Part shown: piece after piece, positions 53,375-62,277 of the stretch
Layout of the letters: each line of letters starts with the position of its first letter
Numbering within the stretch: position 1 is the stretch's first letter
Position numbers and translations under genes: made by a program
Source: Neobacillus kokaensis
Lineage (GTDB): Bacteria; Bacillota; Bacilli; Bacillales; Cytobacillaceae
Assembly: GCF_014656545.1 (NCBI RefSeq)
Contig: NZ_BNDS01000001.1
Coordinates: 127,190 to 191,189 of the forward strand
Reading direction: 5' to 3'
Length of the DNA stretch: 64,000 bases
The notes under the pieces: model-generated
What the model was told of the DNA's origin: nothing
The model's database searches: none
What the model saw: the letters and a program-made list of their open reading frames with translations, nothing else

Positions 53375-55230
53375 GTGTGCCAGGCATGGCAACTATCTAG
53401 GTGGTGAAAGTCCACTGTGGGGGTACACATCGACCAACCACTAAGGAAGCGCAAGGTACTTACCGTGAGGTACGGGCTGAAGGAAGCGTGGAATAAAATC
53501 TTGGCTCGACGAACAGAAATCTGATACTAAGGCTTTATAAAGGGATGAGACTCCATTACAAGTTAAAGTCCAAAAGATGTGCGTAACTTTGTAGAGTAAA
53601 TTAGGCGAGTAAAAGAGGAAAGATAGTTGTCTTACCCTGGGAGGTCTTGCGGATGTACGGAAAGTACAGTCGAAAAAGGTTAGCCGCAAGAAGTCAGCAG
53701 AAGCCATAGTAGTGAAATTAATTCATGAAGGGCTGAACAATTTATAGTGTTTCAACACCACGAATGCGTAAGTGACGTACTCCGAATGTATTAATGGTGA
53801 AAGTATGAGCGTATCTCAAAGGCTAACCAAAATGGAGCTATCACTTACTACGTGAGAGGGAAGGAGAAACGAGTGTGGAACTTTTAGAACGGATTCTAAG
53901 TAATCAAAATATGAACGAAGCCTACCTGCGTGTCTATAAAAATAAAGGTGCGAGTGGGGTCGATGGAGTAACAGTTGAAGAACTTTAACAATATCTGAGA
54001 GAGAACAAGGATGAGCTACGTCAGCGCATCAGAACAAGAAAATACCAACCACAAGCTGCCTTAAGAGTGGAAATCCCAAAAGAAAATGGCAAGATGCGCA
54101 AATTGGGAATACCAACAGTAGTGGATAGAGTAGTTCAACAAGCCATTCATCAAGTTCTCAGTCCGATATTTGAAAAGCAATTTAGTGAATTCAGCTACGG
54201 CTTTAGACCAAAAAGAAGCTGTGAAATGGCTATTATAAAAAGCTTGGAATTTTTGAATGATGGACACGATTGGGTGATAGACATTGACCTCGAAAGATTC
54301 TTCGATACAGTTCATCACGATAAACTCATGCGAATCATTGCCAACTCAATAGATGATGTGGATGTCATCTCGTTAATCAGAAAATACTTAGTCAGTGGAG
54401 TCATGGTGAAAGGGAAATATGAAAAAACACCAGTCGGGACTCCGCAAGGAGGAAACCTTAGCCCATTATTAAGTAATATCATGTTAAATGAACTCGATAA
54501 GGAACTAGAGAAAAGAGGCCTATTGTTTGTGAGATACGCCGATGACGCTCTCATCTTTGTAAAGAGTGAGGCAGCAGCAAACAGAGTGATGAAATCAATC
54601 GTGAGATTTATAGAAGAAAAACTAGGATTAATAGTCAATGTAGAGAAGAGCAAAATCTCTCGCCCAAAAGATCTAAAATTCTTAGGATTCGGGTATTATT
54701 ACGATACTAATAACAAGAGGTATCAAGTAAGACCCCATCCCATCTCAATACAAAAGCTTAAAAGGAAGCTTCGAAAATTAACAAAGCGAAACTGGAGTGT
54801 TCCGCTAGACTTCCGAATTTTAAAACTGAAACAAGTCATACTTGGGTGGGTTAATTACTTTAGAATCTCAAATATGAAAAAAGCAATGAGTGAGATAGAT
54901 AAGAAGCTTCGCTCAAGAATTAGAGTCATCATCTGGAAGCAATGGAAGGTACCTAGAAAACAAATTAAATCGCTTATTCAATTAGGGATTCCGGAGGAAG
55001 AAGCGAAAGGATTAACCTTCTGTCGAAGAGGTTACCGGTACATTGGACTATCGAAAGTTGTCCAAAGAGCAATCTCAAACAAAAGACTAAAGCAGAGGGG
55101 ACTTCCCTCTGCTTCAGAACATTATCTAAAAGTACACACTGTAATATAAATTGAACCGCCGTATACGGAACCGTATGTACGGTGGTGTGAGAGGGGCGAA
55201 AATAATTAACTTATTTTCCCTCTACTCGAT
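53375..55230 (+). mobile_element. Group II intron with reverse transcriptase gene, inserted after the hutH terminator
   Basis: About 1,856 bp. The 5' end is GTGTGCC, fitting the GUGYG start, followed by about 500 nt of structured RNA. An encoded RT follows, then a domain V-like hairpin (GCCGTATACGGAACCGTAT near 55158-55176) and domain VI (GAGAGGG/CCCTCT with an A near the 3' side), ending near CTACTCGAT at 55230. The RT ends with the GIPEEEA maturase-type region and has no HNH endonuclease domain. That, plus insertion just after a transcription terminator, is typical of class C (or D) bacterial introns. Boundaries are estimated from consensus. Confidence 0.85.
53875..55149 (+). pseudogene. 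ltrA: Group II intron reverse transcriptase/maturase, interrupted by a stop codon
   Basis: A GTG at 53875 with AAGGAG upstream opens a frame of 424 residues if codon 38 (TAA at 53986-53988) is read through; the same frame continues at 54067 and ends at 55149. Codons 1-37 encode a normal RT start (NEAYLRVYKNKGASGVDGVT) and sequence after the stop resumes QYLRENKDELRQRI, so one point mutation in a codon between L and Q inactivates the gene. RT motifs are otherwise intact: YGFRP, DIDLERFFD, GTPQGG, YADD, and the maturase/X region. Reinitiation at 54067 would lose conserved N-terminal blocks. The intron may still splice if a maturase acts in trans. Confidence 0.85.
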
Positions 55231-55302
55231 TACAAAAACTATATTTTTATTTTCCGAAAATTTTGATACTATAATAAATAGACTAGGCCTAAGTTATCGA
55301 AT

Positions 55303-55400
55303 TGCCGATAAAATTTAATTTTCAGCGATAACATTCAAATCACCTATAACCGAGCTGGATTCGGTGATAAACGCTTAAAGTCACCCATACTATTGGGGAT
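55303..55400 (+). repeat. Degenerate array of ~20-bp periodic motifs
   Basis: GCCGATAAAA (55304), GCGATAACA (about 55325), ACCTATAAC (about 55342), GGTGATAAA (about 55363) and CACCCATAC (about 55382) recur about every 20 bp between the group II intron and the ylmA-like gene. They resemble a decayed copy of the 46137 array. The rest of this gap is AT-rich leader with a GGAGAGGAG RBS at its end. Confidence 0.5.
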
Positions 55401-55461
55401 TAGATTGGTATTTAAATTATATTTCTGGAACAAGTATTAGCTGGAGAGGAGATCTAAAAAA

Positions 55462-56259
55462 ATGGTAATACATCTTGAGGATGTTTCGCTAAAACGAGAG
55501 GGTAAATGGATCTTACAAAATATTAACTGGAAAATTAAGCAAGGGGAACAATGGGTACTATATGGTCTAAATGGTTCCGGTAAAACAGCGATTTTAAATT
55601 TACTAAATGCCTATAATTTCCCGACAAAAGGGAAGCTCACCGTACTTGGAATGGAATTCGGAAAGACCTATTTGGGCGAGAAGCTTCGAAAACAGATCGG
55701 ATTTGTTTCCTCTTCCTTGCAGGAAAAGTTATATCCAAATGATAATGCATTGGAGGTAGTGTTAAGCGGCGCATTCGCCTCTATTGGGCTATATGAATCA
55801 CCGACTGATGAATTAAGGGAAAAGGCAGGCGCATTACTTGAGGAATTGGGCTGCGATGAGTATGCCAACCGGAGATATGAAACATTATCGCAAGGAGAAA
55901 AACAGCGGGTTCAAATAGCACGTGCCCTTATGGGGGAACCATCTCTGCTGATTCTTGATGAACCTACTAATGGGTTAGATTTCATTGCCCGTGAACAACT
56001 GCTTGAAATAGTTGAATGTATTGCGGCAAAACCCAATACACCAACGATTATTTACGTAACCCATCATGTCGATGAAATATTACCTGTTTTCAATAAAACA
56101 TTACTATTAAAGGAAGGCCAAGTATTTGCCGCTGGAAACACAGATGAAATCCTTTCAAGCGAACAGCTTTCCAACTACTTTAATCTACCTGTTAATGTAT
56201 TATGGGAAAACCAACGGCCTTTGTTATCCAAAAAGCAAACGGAGTCAGGCACTATGTGA
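55462..56259 (+). CDS. ylmA: ABC-type ATPase, YlmA-like
   Basis: 265-residue ATP-binding protein: Walker A GLNGSGKTA (about 36-44), signature LSQGEKQR (about 141-148), Walker B LLILDEPTNG, and H in YVTHHVDE. It resembles YlmA/ModF-type molybdate or unknown-substrate ATPases; no permease gene is adjacent. The RBS GGAGAGG is strong. The last five codons and the TGA lie inside a dispersed palindromic repeat (56244-56283), so the C-terminus has been reshaped by that repeat. Confidence 0.8.
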   Translation: MVIHLEDVSLKREGKWILQNINWKIKQGEQWVLYGLNGSGKTAILNLLNAYNFPTKGKLTVLGMEFGKTYLGEKLRKQIGFVSSSLQEKLYPNDNALEVVLSGAFASIGLYESPTDELREKAGALLEELGCDEYANRRYETLSQGEKQRVQIARALMGEPSLLILDEPTNGLDFIAREQLLEIVECIAAKPNTPTIIYVTHHVDEILPVFNKTLLLKEGQVFAAGNTDEILSSEQLSNYFNLPVNVLWENQRPLLSKKQTESGTM

Positions 56260-56283
56260 AAACTTCACATGGTGCCTGACACC
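56244..56283 (+). repeat. Dispersed palindrome overlapping the ylmA stop codon
   Basis: GTCAGGCAC/GTGCCTGAC and ATGTGAA/TTCACAT pair almost perfectly. The right half, from TTCACATG through GGTGCCTGACACC, equals that of the palindrome at 24661-24706. The stop TGA (56257-56259) is inside it. Confidence 0.75.
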
Positions 56284-56296
56284 ATTAATGGTCCTT

Positions 56297-56929
56297 TTAT
56301 GAATGAGCTTTCTCAAGTGCCAATTTTATGCCGAAACCGAGCAATGCCACACCAGTAAGTCCTTGAACGACTTTTTCGGTTGAGGGGCGTTTCATGAATG
56401 CACTGATTTGGTTAATTAAATAAATATATGGGATAAACCAGATTGCTGTTAATAATGTATACGTTAACCCCATAATCAGAAACGGGAGTAATGGTTTTTG
56501 CCCAGGGTCTACGAATTGCGGTAAAAAGGTCAGGAAGAAGACCGCAACTTTTGGGTTAAGCAAATTAGTCAAAAACCCTTGACGAAAACAATTCAACTTT
56601 GCAGACCCTTGTTTAGGAGTCACTTCTAACGATGCGGCTGCTTCATTTTTCCTTAATGACCATAATGTTTTAAATCCAAGATAGCCCAGATAAACGGCGC
56701 CTACATATTTAAGAATGGAAAATAGCAGCGCGGATTTTACGATAAGTGCTGACAAGCCGATTACCGCAGCTGTTGTGTGAATTAACAGCGCACAGCAGGT
56801 CCCGAATAAGGTCTTGAGCCCGCCTGCTTTCCCGATTGTAAGGGTATTCTTAGTTGCAATGGCCGTATCCGGCCCGGGCAGGATAATAAGAAGAAAGCAC
56901 ATAAAAATAAAAAGAAAGAAATGCTCCAT
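56297..56929 (-). CDS. LysE/RhtB-family amino acid exporter
   Basis: 210-residue membrane protein with six hydrophobic segments. The family motif LPGPDTAIATKNTLTIGKAGG is at the N-terminus (about 16-36) and LLNPKVAVFFLTFLPQFVDP near 130-150. Such proteins export amino acids or homoserine lactone-like compounds. RBS AAGGGGGA. The gene lies in the leftward group with the HpaB- and BenE-like genes. Confidence 0.88.
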   Translation of the reverse strand: MEHFFLFIFMCFLLIILPGPDTAIATKNTLTIGKAGGLKTLFGTCCALLIHTTAAVIGLSALIVKSALLFSILKYVGAVYLGYLGFKTLWSLRKNEAAASLEVTPKQGSAKLNCFRQGFLTNLLNPKVAVFFLTFLPQFVDPGQKPLLPFLIMGLTYTLLTAIWFIPYIYLINQISAFMKRPSTEKVVQGLTGVALLGFGIKLALEKAHS

Positions 56930-57011
56930 TAGTGAAGTCCCCCTTAATTAAAGTATTTTCAAGAATCAGATTATTTATAATGTAACATAGAGGACAATTC
57001 CAATGAAATAT

Positions 57012-57053
57012 AAAAAAGCTGTTCTCAAAAAATATTTGAGGACAACTTTTAAA
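57012..57053 (-). terminator. Terminator of the HpaB-like gene
   Basis: On the - strand AAGTTGTCCTCAAA pairs with TTTGAGAACAGCTT around a short AT loop, followed by TTTTTTA. Confidence 0.8.
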
Positions 57054-57060
57054 TGAGCGA

Positions 57061-58509
57061 TTAGTTTTGGTCATCTAATTCAAGGAAATCAGTAACCTTC
57101 TTAATTTCCTCTTCTATCGGATAACTTTTATATAAAAGACTGGATAACCGTATAGGGTCGCCAAAAAAATATCTTTCATAATGGGTTTGCCTTGTGCCGA
57201 ATGAACTCATTGTCAGTTCCCAAGCCAGACGGAAAATTTTTACTCGATCCTTGGCATTTCTGCAAGCACCTTGAAGGTATTGGTCCAAATCAAATCGATT
57301 AATAGACTTAAAATCTTCCTCAGTTGGTATTGTAACCATACCGCTGGCACCTACTAATTGAATAATTTCACTAAAACGTGGATAAATTCTTGGGAAAATA
57401 TTAGTTGCGACTTGGAGCGGAGGCATACTTGGTCTCAAATATCCCCACTGATCTACTTCCGCTTCTATCTCCGATTTGATTAATAAAGACTTCATCGTTT
57501 CGAGACCCACGATAATCTCGGATAGTTTTTCTTGGATATGCTGATATGAGCTTACATTGATTGTTTCTACAAGAAGCCCGGCTACACCTAGAACGAATTC
57601 CGTTTTAGAAATTTGTCTAGTAATCGCTTGATGGGTGGCGAAATTGTGGAATGAACTTTGCTGCATAAATTCATTTGCCGCATCAATATTACCGTAAATA
57701 AAGATACGGTCCCAGGGAACTAAAACATCGTCGAAGACTAATATGGTGTCCATTTCCTCATAACGTGAGCTAAGCGGGTAATTGTATGGGGAGTCGCCGT
57801 TAACAAATGATTCCCGGCAAATAAACTTTAACCCTTTTGTATCGGAAGGAATAGAGAAGGCATAGGCATCTGCTTCAGTATAGATTCCACCTGCTGCATA
57901 AACCAGCACCTCATCGGTTAGTCCCCCTTGAGTTGCTAAGAGGCGGGCTCCTTTCACGATAATCCCATTTTCATTTTTGTCTATTACTCTGGCGGAAATC
58001 GGCTCTTTAGAAAAATCAATATTAAGCTGTGAGCGGTTCACTTGAGGGGAGATAAATGTGTGTGTGAATGACAGGTCGTATTCTTTAGCCCTTTCATAAA
58101 GGGATTGAATATTTTCAGGAAAACAGTTTTCTCTGCCTTCTAAAATGCCTGTTGATGAAGCAAAAGCCATGATGACAGAATTCATATAATCAGGACTTCT
58201 TCCCATCATCCCATGGGTGTGCTTGGCCCAAATTTCCATCATTGTCCGTCGTTTTAATAAATCCTTGTAGGTTTTAGGCTGTAAATAGGAAAGTCCAATT
58301 GGTTCTCCCGTTTTAGGAGATAGATAGGTTAGTTTGTCTTGGAGGTCAGGGTCATGCTGTAAATCATAGAGCGATGCTTTACTTTGAATAAGCCCTTTAA
58401 ATGCAGGATGCTCGGAAATCTTTCCTTCAACCTTTTTACCGTCAAGCCAAATGTTTGCGTTAAGCCGATCAATCCGTTCAATAAATTCTTTTCCGTTAAT
58501 GGCTCCCAT
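57061..58509 (-). CDS. 4-Hydroxyphenylacetate 3-monooxygenase-type oxygenase (HpaB family)
   Basis: 482-residue FADH2-dependent aromatic hydroxylase of the HpaB/acyl-CoA-dehydrogenase-like fold. Family stretches: TYKDLLKRRTMMEIWAKHTHGMMGRSPDYMN (about 75-110), FTHTFISPQVNRS (about 150), KGARLLATQGGLTDEV and RFDLDQYLQG near the C-terminus. It needs a separate flavin reductase; one is encoded at 41727-42197, 15 kb away, and none is adjacent. RBS AAGGAG before the ATG. Substrate (4-hydroxyphenylacetate or another phenol) is not determined. Confidence 0.88.
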   Translation of the reverse strand: MGAINGKEFIERIDRLNANIWLDGKKVEGKISEHPAFKGLIQSKASLYDLQHDPDLQDKLTYLSPKTGEPIGLSYLQPKTYKDLLKRRTMMEIWAKHTHGMMGRSPDYMNSVIMAFASSTGILEGRENCFPENIQSLYERAKEYDLSFTHTFISPQVNRSQLNIDFSKEPISARVIDKNENGIIVKGARLLATQGGLTDEVLVYAAGGIYTEADAYAFSIPSDTKGLKFICRESFVNGDSPYNYPLSSRYEEMDTILVFDDVLVPWDRIFIYGNIDAANEFMQQSSFHNFATHQAITRQISKTEFVLGVAGLLVETINVSSYQHIQEKLSEIIVGLETMKSLLIKSEIEAEVDQWGYLRPSMPPLQVATNIFPRIYPRFSEIIQLVGASGMVTIPTEEDFKSINRFDLDQYLQGACRNAKDRVKIFRLAWELTMSSFGTRQTHYERYFFGDPIRLSSLLYKSYPIEEEIKKVTDFLELDDQN

Positions 58510-58693
58510 ATAACCACTCCTTAAGTTTGGGCCATTAAAATAATGATTTAGCTAGTTTTATTTTATTGGATAACTCGGTAACTTGTTCCAAATAATAGGA
58601 CCTTCATTAAGAAAAGGCGGATGTCTCAAACCCCGGAAAATCTCCTATAAGGATTTGAGAACATCATAAATCTGATAATACTTACGGAACAAG

Positions 58694-59932
58694 CTACGCT
58701 GTTTTTTTCGAATGTTGCTTTCTTTGAGCGGTCGTAATTCCTTCCATATATCTTGCTATAATTGTTCCGATAAGCAATGACCAAACGGGAGCGCTTATAT
58801 TTACAATGGTGATATTGGAAAGGGCAATAATAAAGGCGAATAAAGTGCTCATTTTCATAGCAGGTCTTGAAAAAGCCTGATGTAAACTAGTCCCGAATAC
58901 ACCGAGAAGGGAAAACCCCACGATAACGGAAATAAAATCTTTCGGTAAGGCTTGAATGAGCGGTACGAGACTCCACGAAAACAACCCAAAGATGAGCAGA
59001 AGGACACCAGCAACAACGGCACCCATATATCTCTTTTCCTTTGGCCCAGCCTCTTCATCCGAACAAATAACAGTCCCCATCCCTGCAATATTCGCGGATT
59101 GTCCACCAAAAAGGCTTGTAATGATTGAAAATAACCCGCTAAAGCAGATAATTTGTTTGATTGGGGTCTGATAATTTTTTTGTTCCAATGCACCAACCGC
59201 AACCGCCGCATCATTGCTTAAAATGAGCAGAGCAAGAGGAATCGATACTGAAAGGAAGCTTAATAGATTAAACTCTGGCAGCTGTATTACAAGCATCATC
59301 AGCGCATTGGTCCAAACAATATTATGTAATGGATGGAAGAGAATCAAGCCTATAATTCCAAATAAAATAGCAGCAATGACCGGAGGAATTTTTAATTTCC
59401 ATTTGCTAAAAACAAAAAATGCGATTAATGGAATGAATCCGACTAAGAGTAGTTCGTTGGTAGAAACAATAAAATTCACCATATACTTTGTAATCATTCC
59501 CGCCAGCATGGCAGAAATAATTTCTTTAGGAACAAGCTTTATTAATTTGGAGAAGAAGCCGAAAGCTCCAATGAGTACCATCAATAGACCAGAAATCAGA
59601 TAGGCGCCGATTAATTGATGAAAGGTAAATTGTGATGTTACTGTTGCTAGAAAGGCAACACCAGTAAGCGTATGGCCGCCAACAATCGGTACCCGGCTGT
59701 ATAAAGGGAGGCAAATTCCAAATAACCCTCCAAAAACGTATACTGCAAAAATCCAAAGGGTTGTCTGGGACGGACTAAAGTTCCCATTTGCCGATGCTTC
59801 TAATATAAGAGCAGTTGGACCCGTGATGATGAAAATTCCGGCCACCAGCCCTGCAGAAATATTTTGATAATTTAAGTCCTTGAAGAATAAGCTATAGTCT
59901 CTAAAACCGCTTTTTTTTAGGATACTTTTCAT
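58694..59932 (-). CDS. BenE-family benzoate/H+ symporter-like permease
   Basis: 412-residue protein with 11-12 transmembrane segments. The FGGQSANIAGMGTVIC stretch (about 258-273) is the BenE signature, and RVPIVGGHTLTGVAFL (about 78-93) is also typical. It probably imports an aromatic acid, consistent with the HpaB-type oxygenase gene downstream on the same strand. RBS AAGGAG. Directly upstream are three TGGATGG sites that may bind the MocR regulator. Confidence 0.83.
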   Translation of the reverse strand: MKSILKKSGFRDYSLFFKDLNYQNISAGLVAGIFIITGPTALILEASANGNFSPSQTTLWIFAVYVFGGLFGICLPLYSRVPIVGGHTLTGVAFLATVTSQFTFHQLIGAYLISGLLMVLIGAFGFFSKLIKLVPKEIISAMLAGMITKYMVNFIVSTNELLLVGFIPLIAFFVFSKWKLKIPPVIAAILFGIIGLILFHPLHNIVWTNALMMLVIQLPEFNLLSFLSVSIPLALLILSNDAAVAVGALEQKNYQTPIKQIICFSGLFSIITSLFGGQSANIAGMGTVICSDEEAGPKEKRYMGAVVAGVLLLIFGLFSWSLVPLIQALPKDFISVIVGFSLLGVFGTSLHQAFSRPAMKMSTLFAFIIALSNITIVNISAPVWSLLIGTIIARYMEGITTAQRKQHSKKTA

Positions 59933-60256
59933 GTATTTAATACTCCTTATACAAAATATTGTAATATTTAGGATTTTGCCAGTTTGAGTGTATTGTATGA
60001 TAAACTTTTTGGAAAAGCTATCCTTTCATCATAATAGAATTTGCTGTTTTTATAACCGCCAATTGAATGTTTTTTATACCATCCATTTTGTGGGGTTTAG
60101 AGTTACATGAAGGAGCGAATTTTTTAAAAGTGGATGGTCTATTTTAATAGAAATTGGATGGTTAATTATTATGAAACATATATTATAATTTTAATAAGTT
60201 TAATAAAATTAGTACTTAATTAGACAGTTTTAAAATGAGGTTATAAGAGGTGTCAT
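59933..60256. promoter_or_regulatory. Divergent region with three TGGATGG operator-like sites
   Basis: AAAATGGATGGTAT (on the - strand, 60076-60089), AAAGTGGATGGTCT (60127-60140) and AAATTGGATGGTTA (60151-60164). Two are direct repeats 24 bp apart; the third is inverted about 50 bp away. No other structure was recognised in this 324-bp AT-rich gap. The direct-plus-inverted arrangement resembles MocR-family operators, and a MocR gene lies nearby at 60525. Confidence 0.6.
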
Positions 60257-60451
60257 ATGGGGATATTAACTACTTTGGTTTTCGTAGTCATCATCATTGC
60301 TATTATTGCAACATTATTCATAGCTGGAAAAGCTGATGAAAACTATAGCAGCTCAACGAAAAAAAATACAAAAAATTTAACTATGATTTATGCTGTTGTT
60401 ATTCCGCTAAGTTTCATTGTTCTAGCGCTGTTTATTGTGTTTTTTACTTAA
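60257..60451 (+). CDS. Small two-helix membrane protein
   Basis: 64 residues with hydrophobic segments at about 4-26 and 43-63 and a polar loop (KADENYSSSTKKNTKN). RBS AGAGGTG. No family recognised; a terminator follows. It lies between the operator-like sites and the MocR gene, so it may belong to the same regulated set. Confidence 0.65.
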   Translation: MGILTTLVFVVIIIAIIATLFIAGKADENYSSSTKKNTKNLTMIYAVVIPLSFIVLALFIVFFT

Positions 60452-60459
60452 TAGTCCCT

Positions 60460-60494
60460 AAAAAGCCTATTGTCTTACTGCGATAGGTTTTAAT
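60460..60494 (+). terminator. Terminator after the small membrane protein gene
   Basis: AAAAGCCTAT and ATAGGTTTT pair across ten bases, followed by AATAA. Confidence 0.6.
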
Positions 60495-60524
60495 AAATAA
60501 AAGATTATATAAGGAATGTTGTTT

Positions 60525-61955
60525 ATGGATTGGAAACCGGATCGAGAAGTCAAAAAAGCGATATATAAGCAGCTTGCGGAATTTATCGAAAACGGAATTG
60601 CGGATGGCACGTTTCCACCTGATAAACCATTACCCTCCGAGAGAAATTTAGCAAAGGAATTTAATATAAACAGAAGTACAGTAGTGGCTGCCTATGCCGA
60701 GCTGGAAGCAAACGGACTAATCCAACGAAATAGGGGGAGCGGGACCACAATCAGCAAGGATATATGGGGAATCACCAAGAAGCGTATACCAAGCTGGAAC
60801 AGATATATCGAGGCGGGCTCATTTTTACCCAATCTGCCTGTCACACAAAAAATACGAAGGGAAGCAGCTGGATATAAGCTGATTAATCTTGCAAGCGGGG
60901 AATTATCGGAAAATCTTTTTCCAAAGAAATTCTTACGAGAGATTACGTCAACTAGATCGTTTGCAGGAAGTTTAGGGTATGACCATCCAAAAGGGAACAG
61001 GGTATTAAGAGAGACCATTGCTAAGCATGTAAGTGAATATCGAAGAATTGAAACAAATCCTTCATCTATTTTAATTACATCCGGTGCCCAACAAGCGCTG
61101 CACCTGGTTGTTCAATGCCTGTTAAAGCCAGGAGATGCAGTTGCGTTGGAGGATCCCTCCTATAATTACAATCTTCCAATATTTAAAACAGCAGGAATCA
61201 AACCATATTTTTTACCAGTAGGGAACGATGGCATTAATCCGGATGATTTGCTGGCATTATATAAAAAGCACCGAATTAGAATGTTATTTTTAAATTCGGC
61301 ATTTCAGAATCCAACCGGGGCGACCTTCAGTGAAGCGAAGAGAAAAGCCATTTTAGAATTCTCTTTGGAGTATGGGATACCAATTGTCGAAGATGATCCA
61401 TATAGTTTAACCTCTTTTACAGGGGAAGAAATTCCAACATTAAAATCGATGGATGTCCATGGAAATGTTTTATATATCAGTTCGTTATCGAAAATCGTTG
61501 CGTCAGGCTTAAGGATCGGTTGGATTATAGGACCAGTACCGGTTATTGAAAGGTTGTCCGATGCAAAACAACAAATTGATTTTGGGCATGCAAGTTTTAA
61601 TCAATGGATTGCCAATGATTTTCTAAAATCGGAACATTTCCAAATGCATTTAGAAAGTCTGGTTAAGGAATTAGAGAAAAGAAAGAGTCAAATCGTCACC
61701 AGCCTTAAGCATTTTTTAGGAGATCAAGTGGAATTTTCCATTCCTCAAGGAGGAATTCATTTATGGTGCAGGCTGAAAAGAGACTATAATGAGATGCAAT
61801 TGCTGGAGGAAGCCATCAAAAGTGGAGTCATTTTTGTCCCGGGTTCCACAATGGGGTCTAAAAAGGGCTTTGTTCGTTTTACATTTGCAAGGGAAGATGA
61901 AGAATCAATACATGAAGGAATTAGAAGATTTGGAGAGGCGCTGAATTGCCTTTAG
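60525..61955 (+). CDS. MocR-family transcriptional regulator (GntR HTH plus aminotransferase-like domain)
   Basis: 476 residues. An N-terminal GntR winged helix (about 5-75; PLPSERNLAKEFNINRSTVVAAY) is joined by a linker to a class I aminotransferase-like domain (about 110-470). PLP-lysine region: SLSKIVASGLRIGWI, with K near residue 323; NPTG in FQNPTGATF. MocR proteins use PLP or an aldimine as effector. ATG at 60525 gives proper spacing to AAGGA; the ATG at 60516 is too close to it. Three TGGATGG sites upstream of the neighbouring genes are candidate targets. Confidence 0.88.
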   Translation: MDWKPDREVKKAIYKQLAEFIENGIADGTFPPDKPLPSERNLAKEFNINRSTVVAAYAELEANGLIQRNRGSGTTISKDIWGITKKRIPSWNRYIEAGSFLPNLPVTQKIRREAAGYKLINLASGELSENLFPKKFLREITSTRSFAGSLGYDHPKGNRVLRETIAKHVSEYRRIETNPSSILITSGAQQALHLVVQCLLKPGDAVALEDPSYNYNLPIFKTAGIKPYFLPVGNDGINPDDLLALYKKHRIRMLFLNSAFQNPTGATFSEAKRKAILEFSLEYGIPIVEDDPYSLTSFTGEEIPTLKSMDVHGNVLYISSLSKIVASGLRIGWIIGPVPVIERLSDAKQQIDFGHASFNQWIANDFLKSEHFQMHLESLVKELEKRKSQIVTSLKHFLGDQVEFSIPQGGIHLWCRLKRDYNEMQLLEEAIKSGVIFVPGSTMGSKKGFVRFTFAREDEESIHEGIRRFGEALNCL

Positions 61956-61969
61956 CATAAACAAAAAAA

Positions 61970-62018
61970 TGGCTGTCCTAAAAAAGTCACTTAACAGCTT
62001 CAAGGACAGCCTTATTTT
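61970..62018 (+). terminator. Terminator of the MocR gene
   Basis: GGCTGTCCT and AGGACAGCC form a 9-bp stem with a long loop, followed by TTATTTTTG. Confidence 0.8.
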
Positions 62019-62180
62019 TGTTCAGAAAGCTGAAATCAAAGCCGGCCCAATAGAGTTGTCATTCAAAAACTTTTTGAGTCACCCTCTTATCTTTAAATGT
62101 GAATAATCTGTGGAAATTAAATGTGAAGAAAATGTGAAAATCACAAAAAAGAACTTCACATTTTTTTATTACATTCTATA

Positions 62181-62214
62181 ATACCCGTATAGGTATTAAA
62201 CCTACTGGGGTATA
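62181..62214 (+). promoter_or_regulatory. CsoR/CstR-like operator upstream of the CoA-disulfide reductase
   Basis: ATACCCGTATAGGTAT (62181-62196) followed by ACTGGGGTAT (62204-62213) resembles the ATACCC-N4-GGGTAT operators of persulfide-sensing CstR or copper-sensing CsoR repressors. It sits 64 bp upstream of the ATG. The remainder of this 322-bp gap holds the preceding terminator and AT-rich sequence. Confidence 0.6.
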
Positions 62215-62277
62215 TGTGATAATTATTATTTTTTCTTAATTGATAAGATTTACTAAATTACTTGGAGGGAAAAAACA

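Noticed and set aside
58624-58660. Terminator between the BenE- and HpaB-type genes
   Set aside because: TCTCAAA/TTTGAGA can pair, but there is no T run on the - strand, so termination is not supported.
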